A DNA stretch of 64,000 nucleotides from NCBI GenBank assembly GCA_036874045.1, contig JAZBRI010000008.1, forward strand, positions 8,137,001-8,201,000, written 5' to 3'. A program made the position numbers and the translations under genes. The DNA comes from Cymodocea nodosa (lineage: Eukaryota; Streptophyta; Magnoliopsida; Alismatales; Cymodoceaceae). Below are positions 1-10,561 of this stretch, piece after piece (the stretch's first letter is position 1; every line of letters begins with the position of its first letter). The notes below the pieces were generated by a model that had not been told where the DNA came from, searched no databases, and worked only from the letters and a program-made list of their open reading frames with translations.

Positions 1-430
1 TCACTTTACCAGAACATGACACGTGTCCTCAGCTATTTTATAAATAAAAAGAGATTTCAGAGAGTTACAGGGATAACTGTCCGATGTCCAGCTGCAATTT
101 CGGATAGTTATAGATAACTCACCGAAAGTTCACTTAAGTCATGCCTTACGGTTTCGACACGTGTACTTCAGGAAATAATAAAATATTCTTTCAAAACATA
201 ATTGTTCGGAAATTTAAACATAACTATCCGATATATGTTCAGTATGTTAAACATAACTGTTTGAAATATCAGAAAATTTGGATACTTAAGAATTTCACAG
301 CCTGCAACTTACCGACATTTCAGAAATGTATTAAATTAACATTAATTCCCCAAAATTAAGCAGATTCTTCAATTAAAGCATATAACAATGCAATTATAAC
401 ATAATGGCTTAATTCTTACATGATAAGCTA
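1..430 (-). repeat. Element K: reversed remnant of family II pol-ORF3 spacer
   Basis: On the + strand this stretch matches, with much divergence, the sequence at about 45590-45990 of element E, where the spacer lies reversed. Shared landmarks in the same order are an ACACGTGT box, TTATAATAAAGAGAT-like sequence, a run of GAGTTACAG / TAACTGTCCGA motifs, and GGTTTCGACACGTGTACTTC. It is therefore the 3' spacer of a minus-strand family II-like element cut off by the window edge. No coding sequence is visible. The following 431-487 could not be assigned. Confidence 0.6.
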
Positions 431-578
431 AATATTATGCAATTAACCATCATTTAACCGTTAATAATATGCACTTTTTCATTCTAAACACTTAGCATCC
501 TCTTTAAGTAAGCTATTTGACCTTTTTAAGCTAACTCTACATAGGGCTTGGCAACCTAGATTAAGTACGCCATAGATT

Positions 579-583
579 CTTTA
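579..583. repeat. Target-site duplication CTTTA, left copy (element A)
   Basis: CTTTA directly precedes the TGTAGGATCG terminus of A and is repeated exactly at 14806-14810 after the other terminus. The unfilled site is present once in E (reverse strand, 45982-45986), with matching flanks on both sides. Confidence 0.95.
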
Positions 584-1472
584 TGTAGGATCGTATGGCT
601 ACACAAGAGAGGGGTGAATTGTGTATTTATAATATTTTCTGAAATATAATTGAAACTTTAAAACTCAAAAAAAGTCGAGACAGTGTTTTCATAAAATCAT
701 TTTTATTCAGGGTTTCAATTACAATATACAATTCAATTCTCCTTAGAATATGCAGATGCAATTATATTTCGATACCATGTTTTATCTATACAATTTCATA
801 ACTACAAATAGAGAAAACTAATTTGCGGAATTTAAAACATTTCTCTCTATTTGAGATCTTTCTTCTTCTTTCTTCTTCAGTAATTCTTCAGTGACGAATA
901 TCTTGTCTTTTTATGCTTCACTGAATTTACTTTCTTCTGATACTTCAAATCTTCTGTGACGAAAATCTTACCTTTTTATGCTTCACTGGATTTTCTTCTA
1001 CTTGAGAGATTTTTCCCGAAGAGGTGTTTTTGATCCCTGAAAAAGATTTTTCTTTTGGTGTGCAGGGATGGTTTGATCCTTGAAAAGTTTTTTCTTTTTG
1101 TGTGCAAGGATGGTTTGATCAACGAGAACTCTATGCCTTTTATACTATATCTTCATTTCATGCATATCCTTCACGTTTAACCACTACTAGTTTTCCACTT
1201 CTCCACGTCTTTTCTTTTTCCTTCATCGAAACACACACGTTCCAACCCACCTTTATATTTCGAATTTCCTTTAATCATCAGTCCTGAATCTCTGAAAAAT
1301 TTCCTGCAAAATAAACTTTCTCGTCCAAAAATTTTTCATCAGTGTAATAAGAAGTCGTTACTTTAATGTTAACTAAACGAGTAACACAAGTATATATATA
1401 TAACTTAACATTTCTAACTTAACGAGTTCCTCATGTGCCATTTCACGTGACAAGTACTGTAGCTAACTCAAC
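584..1472 (-). repeat. Extra partial LTR copy in tandem with the A 3' LTR
   Basis: Begins with the LTR terminus TGTAGGATCGTATGGCTACA and runs colinearly with 1473-2361 until CTGTAGCTAACTCAAC, where it abuts a second complete LTR start at 1473. In element sense (minus strand) it repeats the promoter-proximal U3, R and U5. It lies inside the CTTTA duplication, so it arose within the LTR or during integration rather than as a separate insertion. Confidence 0.85.
1138..1144 (-). promoter_or_regulatory. Predicted TATA box, extra LTR copy of A
   Basis: Minus strand reads TATAAAAGGCATAGAG. The same block occurs in the full 3' LTR (2030-2036) and 5' LTR (13582-13588). Predicted from sequence only; transcription would run leftward. 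Confidence 0.5.
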
Positions 1473-2029
1473 TGTAGGATCGTATGGCTACACAAGAGGG
1501 GGGTGAATTGTGTATTTTTAATATTTTCTGAAATATAATTGAAACTTTAAAACTCAAAAACAAGTCGAGACATTGTTTTCATAAAATCATTTTTATTCAA
1601 GGTTTCAATTACAATATACAATTCAATTCTCCTCAGAAATTGTAGATGCAATTATATTTCGATACCATGTATCATCTAAACAATTTCATAACTACAAATA
1701 GAGAAAACTAATTTGCGGAATTTAAAACTTTTCTCCCTATTTGAGATATTTCTTCTTCTTTTTCTTCTTCAGCAATTCTTCAGTGACGAATATCTTGTCT
1801 TTTCATGCTTCACCAAATTTGCTTTCTTCTGATACTTCAAATCTTCAGTGACGAAAATCTTACCTTTTTATGCTTCACTGAACTTTCTTCCACTTGAGAG
1901 ATTTTCCCCGAGAAGGTGTTTTTGATCCTTGAAAAATATTTTTCCCTTGGTGTGAAGGGATGGTTTGATCCTTGAAAAGATTTTTCGTTTTGTGTGCAAG
2001 GATGTTTTGATCAACGAGAATTCTATGCC

Positions 2030-2036
2030 TTTTATA
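2030..2036 (-). promoter_or_regulatory. Predicted TATA box, A 3' LTR
   Basis: TATAAAAGGCATAGAATTC on the minus strand, aligned with the TATA of the 5' LTR. Predicted only. Confidence 0.5.
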
Positions 2037-2356
2037 CTGTATCTTCATTTCATGCATATCCTTCATGTTTAACCACTACTAGTTTTCCACTTCTCCACGT
2101 CTTTCCTTTTTCCTTCATTGAAACACACACGTTCTAACCCACGTTTATATTTTGAATTTCCTTTAATCATCAGTCTTGGATCTCTAAAAAATTTCCTGCA
2201 AAATAAACTTTCTCGTCCAAAAGTTTTTCATCAGTGTAATAAGAAGTCATTACTTTAATGTTAACTAAACGAGTAACACAAGTATATATATAACTTAACA
2301 TTTCTAACTTCACGAGTTCCTTATGTGCCATTTCACGTGACAAGTATTGTAGCTAA

Positions 2357-2464
2357 CTCAACGAATTAAGTCCATGGTGTTATGCTATCTCAACGAACCA
2401 TCTCTGTTGTGTTATGATAACTCAACGAACCATTTCTGTTGTATTATGATAACTCAACGAACCA
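2357..2464. repeat. 32-bp tandem repeat in LTR U3
   Basis: CTCAACGAA starts at 2357, 2389, 2421 and 2453, an exact 32-bp period, with a unit of the form CTCAACGAACCATCTCTGTT plus 12 bases. The 5' LTR has only three starts (13911, 13943, 13975), so copy number differs between the two LTRs of one element. Confidence 0.85.
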
Positions 2465-3081
2465 GTAATAAACAAATGCTTTTATAATAAGAATTTTACC
2501 ACGTGCAAAAATAACAACTTAAGTTTATAACGCTAACCTAACGCGTTGCCTTAGTGTTCAATATAGTAACTCAACGCGTTTAGTTATGTTAACTTAACGA
2601 GTTAAACATGTGCACCTCACGTGATACAATACAACATTCGTAACTTATAATTTCACCACGTGTATAACACCAACTAAACAAGTTCGTCTCTTCTTTTACT
2701 CACTAACTTAATGAGTTATCACGTGGCCTATTTTAACCTTTAAGCCTTTAACTTAATGAGTTCTCACGTGACCTCTATACAAACAAAACTCTAACTTAAT
2801 GAGTTGTCTAAACGTACACTATTCATGATACCAAAGATATAACTTTAAAACATATCATGCTTTTCAATAAAACCACACGTTAACTTAACGTTTAGCTAAA
2901 TGAGAAATTAATGCAACGAAATGACTAGATATTAACTTCAGATCCAATACAGACAAGTATTTATATCAGTAAGCTTTTTCTGTATTAATTGATGATTTTA
3001 ATTTCTTTTCACAGCAATAGTAATTGAGCAAATATGATTATTTTCATTTAGCACACATCATCAAAACAAAAATACTCAACA

Positions 3082-3096
3082 ATCTCCCCCTTTTTG
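3082..3096 (-). other. Polypurine tract of A next to the 3' LTR
   Basis: Minus strand reads CAAAAAGGGGGAGAT directly before the 3' LTR, the normal position and composition for the plus-strand DNA primer. A near-identical tract precedes the LTR of family II (18664-18677). Confidence 0.85.
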
Positions 3097-3387
3097 ATGA
3101 TGACAAAACCATATTAAATCAATTATAAAATATGTTTAACTCAACAAAGCACCTTCGTTGGGTTAACTTTTAGTTCAACAAACTTGTTTGTTGACTTAAG
3201 TTCACTTAAGCTTATTTCTATTGTTTGTGTAAATTTTAACTCTCAGAACTAAAACTCTCAGATGTCAATAATTATATAAGTATCAGTTTTTTAATTATCA
3301 TCTGTCAGATTACAATAACCATTAAATAGCATCTCCTTTTATAATATATATATGTAATTAAGATCATAATCATCTTTTTATAATATT

Positions 3388-3400
3388 TCTCCCCCTTTTT
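3388..3400 (-). other. Second, upstream polypurine tract of A
   Basis: Minus strand AAAAAGGGGGAGA about 300 bp upstream of the first tract, in noncoding sequence between ORF3 and the LTR. Repeated tracts here are a described Sirevirus trait. 3097-3624 otherwise shows no gene. Confidence 0.7.
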
Positions 3401-3624
3401 GTTATTAATCAAAAAGATAATTACAGAGAATATATATACATATATAAGAGAATTACAACAACGATTTCTCTAAGCAAGAATAATAATTGAACACATTTAT
3501 AGAAAAATGTATTTTTCAATGAATAAAACAAGTAATACAAACATTACATTTTGTATTCAGAAACAAACAAAAACAGTTATCGACCCCTCCTAAGTATATC
3601 ACTTATAGCATTACATATTTTATC

Positions 3625-5841
3625 TCATAGATGCCTAATATCATTTCTGATGTCGTTAAACACTGCATCTAAGTCAGAAGGTAGTTGGGTTTGCTGTTCT
3701 ACTTGAACTGAATAACTTTGTTGTGGTTGTTGTATATGGTCTGTATCAGGTTGTTGTTGTTGTTGTTGAGGTTTATGCATGGCCTGAAATTTTTGTAAAT
3801 CTTTGACACTAAATGCTCTCATGCCTTTAGTTTCAGAGGGCTAGTCGGATAAAGTCAATTGGCTTGCAAGGATTCTACATACAACATCACCATAAAATAA
3901 CTTTGAACTCATATGCTGTAGTTTAGACATAAATACATCAAACCAATTTATTTGAATTCTATTCAGCCGGCCATAAGTTGCATATAAATAGCTTCTGCTG
4001 ACTTCCAAATTGTGTCCAACTCTCTGAAATAAATTTGCATGCAATATATTTGCAATAAACCTTGCCTCTACATTCAGATTTTCCATTAATCTCATTTCAG
4101 AATATACATCTGGAATTTTTGATAAAGACTAAATGTTCCATTCCAGTTGTCTTATCATGTCAAATATGTTGGTAACAACAACACCTTCATTCTTTAATCC
4201 TAAAACATCAAAAATTAACTCAGGAGACAATATAAACTCCTGTTCATTTATTTGAGTTTTCAAAAAATTTCCATTCTTGACCAGATTGCTATAAAAAGCT
4301 GCAATAAGCTCTGTGTATTGCTTCCATTTCGTTCCTATTGGCAAGAATTTAATGAGGCCATGAAACTCAAACAGATCTCTTATTTCCATCAAATTTCTGA
4401 ATTTTATTGGACGAGCATGCAGAATCTAACATGTAATCAGATTATTGTATTTCTGCAATGCTTCTTCAGATCTAAAATGAATTGAATTACCTTGAATTTT
4501 TAATATTGTATACAAAGAAGGTAATACTTGAAGCCGTGATTCAAAGTTTAATTCATCTTCAGGAACCTCTTCTTCAAAATGAATGTCATGTTGTTCTTCT
4601 TCCAAAATATTATCTTGAAGTTGCTTAGGAAAGCTTGATTCTTCAGCTTCAACAGTGTTAGGAACATTGTCAATATGCTCAACATTCATCTGTTCAGTCT
4701 CTATAGAATGTTCAGAGTTCAATTTTTCCGCAAATTCTACAACCGGTGTATTTGTCTGTAATTATTCATTTTATTCAATAGATAATTCTATTGATTCATG
4801 TTGTGAATTCTCAAACTCTACTTCTATAGATTCTGTAGAAGGCTTGTTAACTTTTAGCTCTTCTGGAGTCTTAACATTTTCAATATCTGCTACTCTAGAC
4901 AATTCAGCCTGTGAACTAGTTACTACTTCAACATTGTCAATTATATCTGCAATGACTTGTTCAATGTCAGGTGTCTGATGCTCTGATTTGTCAATTTGTA
5001 CATCATCAGGACTTGTACTAATAGAAAAACTTGAGCTCATATTTGACTTGGATTTCTTCGCAAGTTTTCTAGCTAGAGAAAATAAAGTCTCGTTATCTTC
5101 ATCAGTTTCAGTATGCTCGGAACTGATGAGATTATCAGATGCATAATAAGGTACAATGTCTAGACATACATTGTCCTTTGGAAATAAATTTTCATCTAAT
5201 TTTCCTTTTTCAATAGACTTTGTTTTCTTAGACATAATTTTTCTGATTTTCCTTCTTCTATAACATTTCTGTTTCTCTTTTTCAAGTATTGCTGTTTTCT
5301 TTACAAATTGCTCCATAAAAGTTTTCTGCTTTAATTCTTCTAAGGCACTTTCTATTGCAACGGCCTTTCGAAGACTGTCAACTTTTGTTTTGTCTATAGC
5401 AATATTTGATTCTACTTGGTTTGAATATAAAGGAGTAGGGATAGCTGATTCATACTCTTCCTCAAATGCATGTAGTCTTGCACAATTTATAGGAGTTTGA
5501 GGAGTTCTATTTGATGAACCTATACCTTTTTCCAAATATTTTGCATATTGTTCCAAAAATGCAATTTCAGCACATTTCATTCTGTATTCTCTATCAAATT
5601 TACTACGAATACCCATGTACGTAATACTAGCATCAGTATTTTAGAGTTCTTGTCTAACTTCATTTAGTATAACTTCAGGAAAGAAATATTCACTATAAAT
5701 TTTTGCTAACCTTTTGTCCACTCGAAATATTTTCTTGAACCAAGTACGTGGAACTTCATCATTCTCTATTTCTTTTCCTTTTGCATTTCTTCTGCTTTTG
5801 CCTTTTCCTCTGCCACGACCTTTGTAGAACTTGGAGACCAT
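3625..5841 (-). pseudogene. ORF3 of element A (env-position protein, family I), broken
   Basis: A frame of 739 codons can be followed from an ATG at 5841 (MVSKFYKGRGRGKGK) to TGA at 3625 with no net frameshift but about six in-frame stops (near 5641, two near 4770, then 4428, 4130 and 3842). Visible order: basic RG/K-rich N-terminus; a Tyr/Lys-rich block ending YLEK; a Lys-rich stretch with coiled-coil character and a KCYRRRKIRKIMSKKTK basic cluster; a long acidic Ser/Thr/Glu region; then the C-terminal domain shared with families II and III (RDLFEFHGL, FYSNL, VLGLKNEG, NWFDVF, KLFYGD, FSVKDLQKFQA), ending in a poly-Gln tail. I see no signal peptide or membrane segment in this family. Function unknown; its place after pol is where Sirevirus env-like genes lie. 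An ATG at 5865 is possible, but the family copy F-left supports 5841. Confidence 0.8.
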
Positions 5842-7438
5842 CGTCGCAGGTTGTAACAGCAACAAGCGGGAAATATTTTCTTGACAAAGTTTACAAATAA
5901 CCTAAGTGCCCGTGTAATAAGTGTTTAAATAGGCTTTTTAGGCGTATAACTCAACGTGAAGAGAAGTCGGGTTTAGAAATAAAATAAATATTGAATAAAG
6001 TTTATTCAATCAAGGTACCTGAAATATTCAAGTATAACTTGTTGAGTTAACTAATCTAATGAGTAAAATGCTGTCTAGAGGAATTTTTACACGTTACCTT
6101 ATCTAACATAACGTCTAGTTAGTACACTTAAAACAATTTTCGGATGCTTCCAACTGAAACGTTTCGAAAACAACACACATGCTAAACTTAACATTATCTT
6201 GAGAACATTGTAAACTATTTGAACATTTTGTCTTTTGAATCTAAAATAGTTTATTTGTCTTTTTAAATTATTTCATCAAGATTTTAAGAGGACATTAATT
6301 CAGATTAACTAAGATTTGTATTCTAAATTATATTAATCTGTTTTTGACATTGTTAATCCTCCCCCTACAAATTTACTTCAAATATATTCAATCAACATAC
6401 AAAATATACTTGTAGTCAGAATAGATGTTAAGTATAACTATACTTTTAAATTTTCTTTTCAAAGACTTCCGTTATCCTAACATCATCAAAAATGATTTCC
6501 AGAATCAATTCCTACTATATATGAATCAAAACACAACTTTGAACTCAATGTGATTAATTCATGGAGAATAAAAGAATGTATCTCAAATAAACGTTTTCAA
6601 AAGTACTAATGTTGATTCAATAAATCAGTAGTCATATTGGTATAAACTATATGCGATTCAAAGATATCTGTAATTAATGAAACAACATTTTTTTTTTTTT
6701 TTTTTCAAAATAGTGAATATTGATAATTTCCTTTAAAAGTTAGTTTGAAAAGCTTGAATCATACAAGAGCTTTCTAATGTACCCGTGTAATGAACTTTCA
6801 GTCAACAATCCCAGATTTGATCAGGACCTTAGGTTGCCAGATTTAAAGAATCCTTTTTCAGGACAGCAATCCTTACATACCTATCTACTCAAGTACAAAA
6901 GGCTCGTGATCAAACTAATCAATAAACTCTCAAAGATTTTCACTTTGTAAGCACTTTTCATTTTAAGCACAGTATATATGTATTCCATTAATACAGATGC
7001 AATAAAACACAAATCTCATACAATTTTTACTTCTATGATTGTACTGAGAATATGAATCAATTTCAATAAGCTTATACTTTTGATTAACAGTTTAAGATGA
7101 GTTACATATAACTTATTCTACAAGTTTAATCAATTAAGTCAAATTTATGCATGATCATATGCATTTTCCTTGATTCAAAGAAAACATTTGATCAAAATTT
7201 CAGAATGTCAAAAGTATTTAATGTTTTTCATTTACACTTCCACTTAAAATCGTAAAAACCATTAAAATTGATAAACTACTTAAAATCAATAAGATACTAC
7301 TATGATTTTACAATAAATACATAGTATCTTAAGCAGCAGTTTAGATATTACTTTAGATATTTATAATAAGTATATAATATCTATGAGGTGAACAACATCA
7401 TCAATAATATTTATCTTTTTATGTGGAGTTTAAGCATT
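5842..7438 (-). other. Spacer between pol and ORF3 of element A
   Basis: About 1.6 kb of AT-rich noncoding sequence without long frames. It is conserved in F-left (29488-31020), including a C-rich tract (AATCCTCCCCCTAC near 6357) that is polypurine on the element strand. An 18-base T run at 6688-6705 is shorter in F-left (near 30320), so it is simple expansion. No gene seen. Confidence 0.75.
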
Positions 7439-10400
7439 TTACACATCACATAGCCTACAAATACTTAAATTTAATCTAATGTTGCAGAATGTATTTTCGT
7501 CTAAAGGTTTTGTAAATATATCAGCTAATTGATTTTTACTAGACACAAATTCTAATTTAATTTTTCCTTTAATTACGTTATCTCTTAGAAAATGATGTCT
7601 AACCTCTATATGTTTTGCTCTTGAATGTAATACAGGATTTTTGGAAAGATTTATTGCAGAACTACTGTCACAATAAATCTTAGTTGTATCATAAGATAAT
7701 CCAAAATCTTCTAAAGTTTGCCTTATCCACAGAATCTAAGTGCAACACAGTGCAGCAGCAACATATTCATCTTCTGTAGTAGAAAGTGCTACATAGTTTT
7801 GCTTTTTACTAAACCATGACACCAAATTATTTCCCAATAATTGACATGTGCCACTGGTACTCTTCCAATCAGATTTAGATCCTACATAATCAACATCAGT
7901 ATATCCTATAAGATCTATTAAACTATCCTTAGAATAATACAGTCTGAAATTTTTAGTTCCTTGTATATATCTAAATATTCTTTTAACTGCAATTAAGTGT
8001 GATTCTTTAGGATTAGATTGAAATCTAGCACAAACACACATAGCAAACATAATATTAGGTCTACTAGCAGTCAAATAAAGTAAAGAACCAATCATACTTC
8101 TGTATTTTCTTTGATCTATAGATTTTCCTATGTTATCAATATCTAACTTTAAAGTAATACTCATAGGAGTTCCTCGAATCCTTGTATCATTAAAATTAAA
8201 TTTCTTAAGCATTTCATTTGCATATTTTTCCTAATTTAAAAATATACCTTTATCCATTTGCTTAATTTGAAGTCCTAGAAAATATGAAAGTTCTCCTATC
8301 ATACTCATTTCAAACTGATTTGTCAACTATTCAGAGAATATTTCTATCAACTTATCATAGGTTGCTCCGAAGATTATATCATCCACGTATATTTGAACAA
8401 CAATCTGATCTTTACCATCTCTCTTAATAAATAGAGTATGATCTACTTTTCCCATGATATAGCCTTTTTCTATTAAAAAAGTAGACAATCTTTCATACCA
8501 TGATCTAGGTGTTTGCTTCAAACCATATAAGGCTTTCTTCAATTTATACACAAAGTTAGGATTTTTAATATCTTCAAATCCAGGTGGTTGTTTTACATAG
8601 ACTTCTTCATTAATTAAACCATTTCGAAATGCACTCTTTACATCCATTTGATATAATTTAAAATCCATATAACAAGCATAGGCCAATAATATTCTAATAC
8701 TTTCTAACCTAGCCACAAGAGCAAATGTTTCATCATAATCTAATCCTTCTTCGTGTGTATACCCTTGTGCAACTAATCTTGCTTTATTCCTTATAATTTG
8801 ACCAGTTTCGTTAGTTTTGTTTTTAAAGATCCACTTTGTACCTATTATGGATTGATTTTCTGGTGGAGAGACTAATTCCCATACATCATTTCTGATGAAT
8901 TGATTTAGTTCTTCTTGCATTGCCACTATCCAATTTTCATCAGATAATGTTTCTTGTATATTCCTTAGTTCCACCATAGAAACAAACATACACATACTAT
9001 TTAAATTTACTGAAGCTCAAGTTTTAACTCCCTCATTAATATCACCAATGACTTGACTAATGGGATGTGATGAAGAATAACACCAATTTCTTTGATTTTC
9101 CTTAATATTCTCATTGACATCTGAAAGTCCATCACTTTCATCATTAGTTTGATCATTTAAGTTCATATTTTTGATTTTCTCAGATAAATCATCAATCTCT
9201 CAATTGATCTCTAACTCATTTGGAAAATTGATCATATCATCATTATCAGCTTTAGATTGAGATTCTCTAAGAGAATTTTCATTGAAACTTATATAGAGGG
9301 TTTCTTCAATGGTCCTAGAAGTCTTGTTATATACTCTATAGGCTTTACTTCTAGTAGAGTAACCTACAAAAATTCCTTCATCCGATTTGGCTTGAAATTT
9401 ATCCCTTTTATCCTTAGTATTAAGAATAAAACACTTGCAGCCAAATGGTTTCATATAGGAAATTTTTGGAACCCTATTAAACATAATTTCAAAAGGAGTT
9501 TTATTAACATGAGGTCTTAAATGACTTCTGTTAATAACATAACAAGTTGTATTTACTGCTTCAGCCCAAAGATTTTGGGGTAACTTATGTTCATTCAACG
9601 TAGTTCTGGCCATTTCTTGAAGTGATCTATTCTTTCTCTCAACAACACCATTTTGACACAGTGCTATTGGAAAAGAAAATTTGTGATCAATGCCATGCTC
9701 ATTACAATAGTTATCCATTTGATCATTATCAAATTCAATTCCATGATCACTCCTAAGTTTTTGAGTAGAGACACTCTGCTCATTTTGAACAAAATTGCAA
9801 ACTATTTTAAATTTTTTAAAAACTTCTGTCTTAGATGCTAGAAAATATACCCAAGTGTATCTAGAGAAGTCATCTACTAAAAGAAATACATACCGTTTAC
9901 CACCAAGACTCATGATTCTTGTTGGTCCAAATAGATCCATATGTATAAGTTCTAAGACTCCCTTGCTTGAAATATCAGTTTTGGATTTAAAGGAGTTTTT
10001 GTGAAGTTTACCTAACTCACATGCATCACACATAAAGTTCTTTGAGTATTTAATCTTTGGTAAACCTCTCACTAAATGTTTTCTAGATAGTTTATGTAAT
10101 AGTGTCATATTTATATGCCCAATCCTTCTATGCCATAGATATGCATCACTAGTTTCAGCTAGCAAACTTGAATTTAAATCAACTACACTAGAAAGTAAAG
10201 ATAAAATACATACAGAACCTTTTCTTTTAGCAATAAACTTAATTTCATCTATATTTTTATCAATTATTTTGCATACATTATCTTCAAACACTAAATAATA
10301 TCAATTTTTAGTTAATTTTATGACACTCAGCAAATTAAATCCTAGGTTTTCTACATATAGTACATTCGAAATAACACAAGTAGGAGTTATTTGAACATTG

Positions 10401-10546
10401 CCCATACCTATGATTTTATCTTTGCTTTTGTTTCCAAATGTTACACTTCCTTTCATGGTATTTGTAAAATTTTGTAATAGACTTTTCTGTCCGGTCATGT
10501 GACTCGACGCTCCACTGTCCAAGATCCATTTTGATGTTGTTTCCTT
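7439..10546 (-). pseudogene. pol: pol polyprotein of element A: protease, integrase, RT, RNase H
   Basis: The frame is 1036 codons with no net frameshift and about six stops (near 10292, 9197, 9018, 8325, 8230 and 7735). In order: aspartic protease with WILDSGASSHMTG; the HHCC zinc-binding region (LWHRRIGH, CDACELGK); integrase core with the catalytic triad in HMDLFG, RSDHGIEFD and GVVERKN; a GIFVGYSTRSKAYRV C-terminal block; reverse transcriptase with [20 protein letters not shown] and the YVDDIIFG active site; then RNase H with ADxxG-type YTDVDYVG and a C-terminus ending LSICRLCDV. Integrase before RT defines Ty1/copia, and sequence style and gene order fit Sirevirus. The catalytic residues I checked are present, so inactivation is by stops. 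It would make cDNA in virus-like particles and integrate it. Confidence 0.93.
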
Positions 10547-10561
10547 CTGCAACACAAATTA
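10547..10561 (-). other. gag-pol junction: stop codon and acceptor-like AG
   Basis: On the minus strand gag ends KSFS-TAA, followed by TTTGTGTTGCAG and then the protease frame. F-right has the same TAA, followed by TTTGTTTTATAG. Family II has a TGA at the equivalent point, followed by a T-rich run ending GTAG. The pattern resembles a 3' splice site; a readthrough stop is the alternative. Confidence 0.45.

Larger units (their letters stand above)
1473..3081 (-). repeat. 3' LTR of element A
   Basis: Starts TGTAGGATCG and ends ATACTCAACA, matching the termini of the 5' LTR at 13019-14805. It abuts the polypurine tract at 3082. The region next to 1473 holds the conserved CACCCCCC-type tail (minus strand). 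Many CACGTG boxes and AACTTAACGAGTT motifs fill 2330-2890. It is 1609 bp against 1787 bp for the 5' LTR; the missing block corresponds to about 13987-14187. Confidence 0.9.

Noticed and set aside
1102-1287. Plus-strand 61-codon frame in the LTR
   Set aside because: Lies across the predicted U3/R region of the minus-strand element; not conserved as coding in the other LTR copies.
2357-2464. Regularly spaced 32-bp repeats resembling a CRISPR array
   Set aside because: Direct tandem units with no spacers, inside a plant LTR.
4655-4978. Plus-strand open frame of 107 codons, Ser/Thr-rich
   Set aside because: Antisense of the acidic part of A ORF3; the minus-strand frame is conserved in F and the plus one has no independent support.
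6688-6705. T18 run as the tail of a reversed SINE or LINE
   Set aside because: F-left has the same locus with a shorter T run and no flanking duplication, so it is microsatellite expansion.
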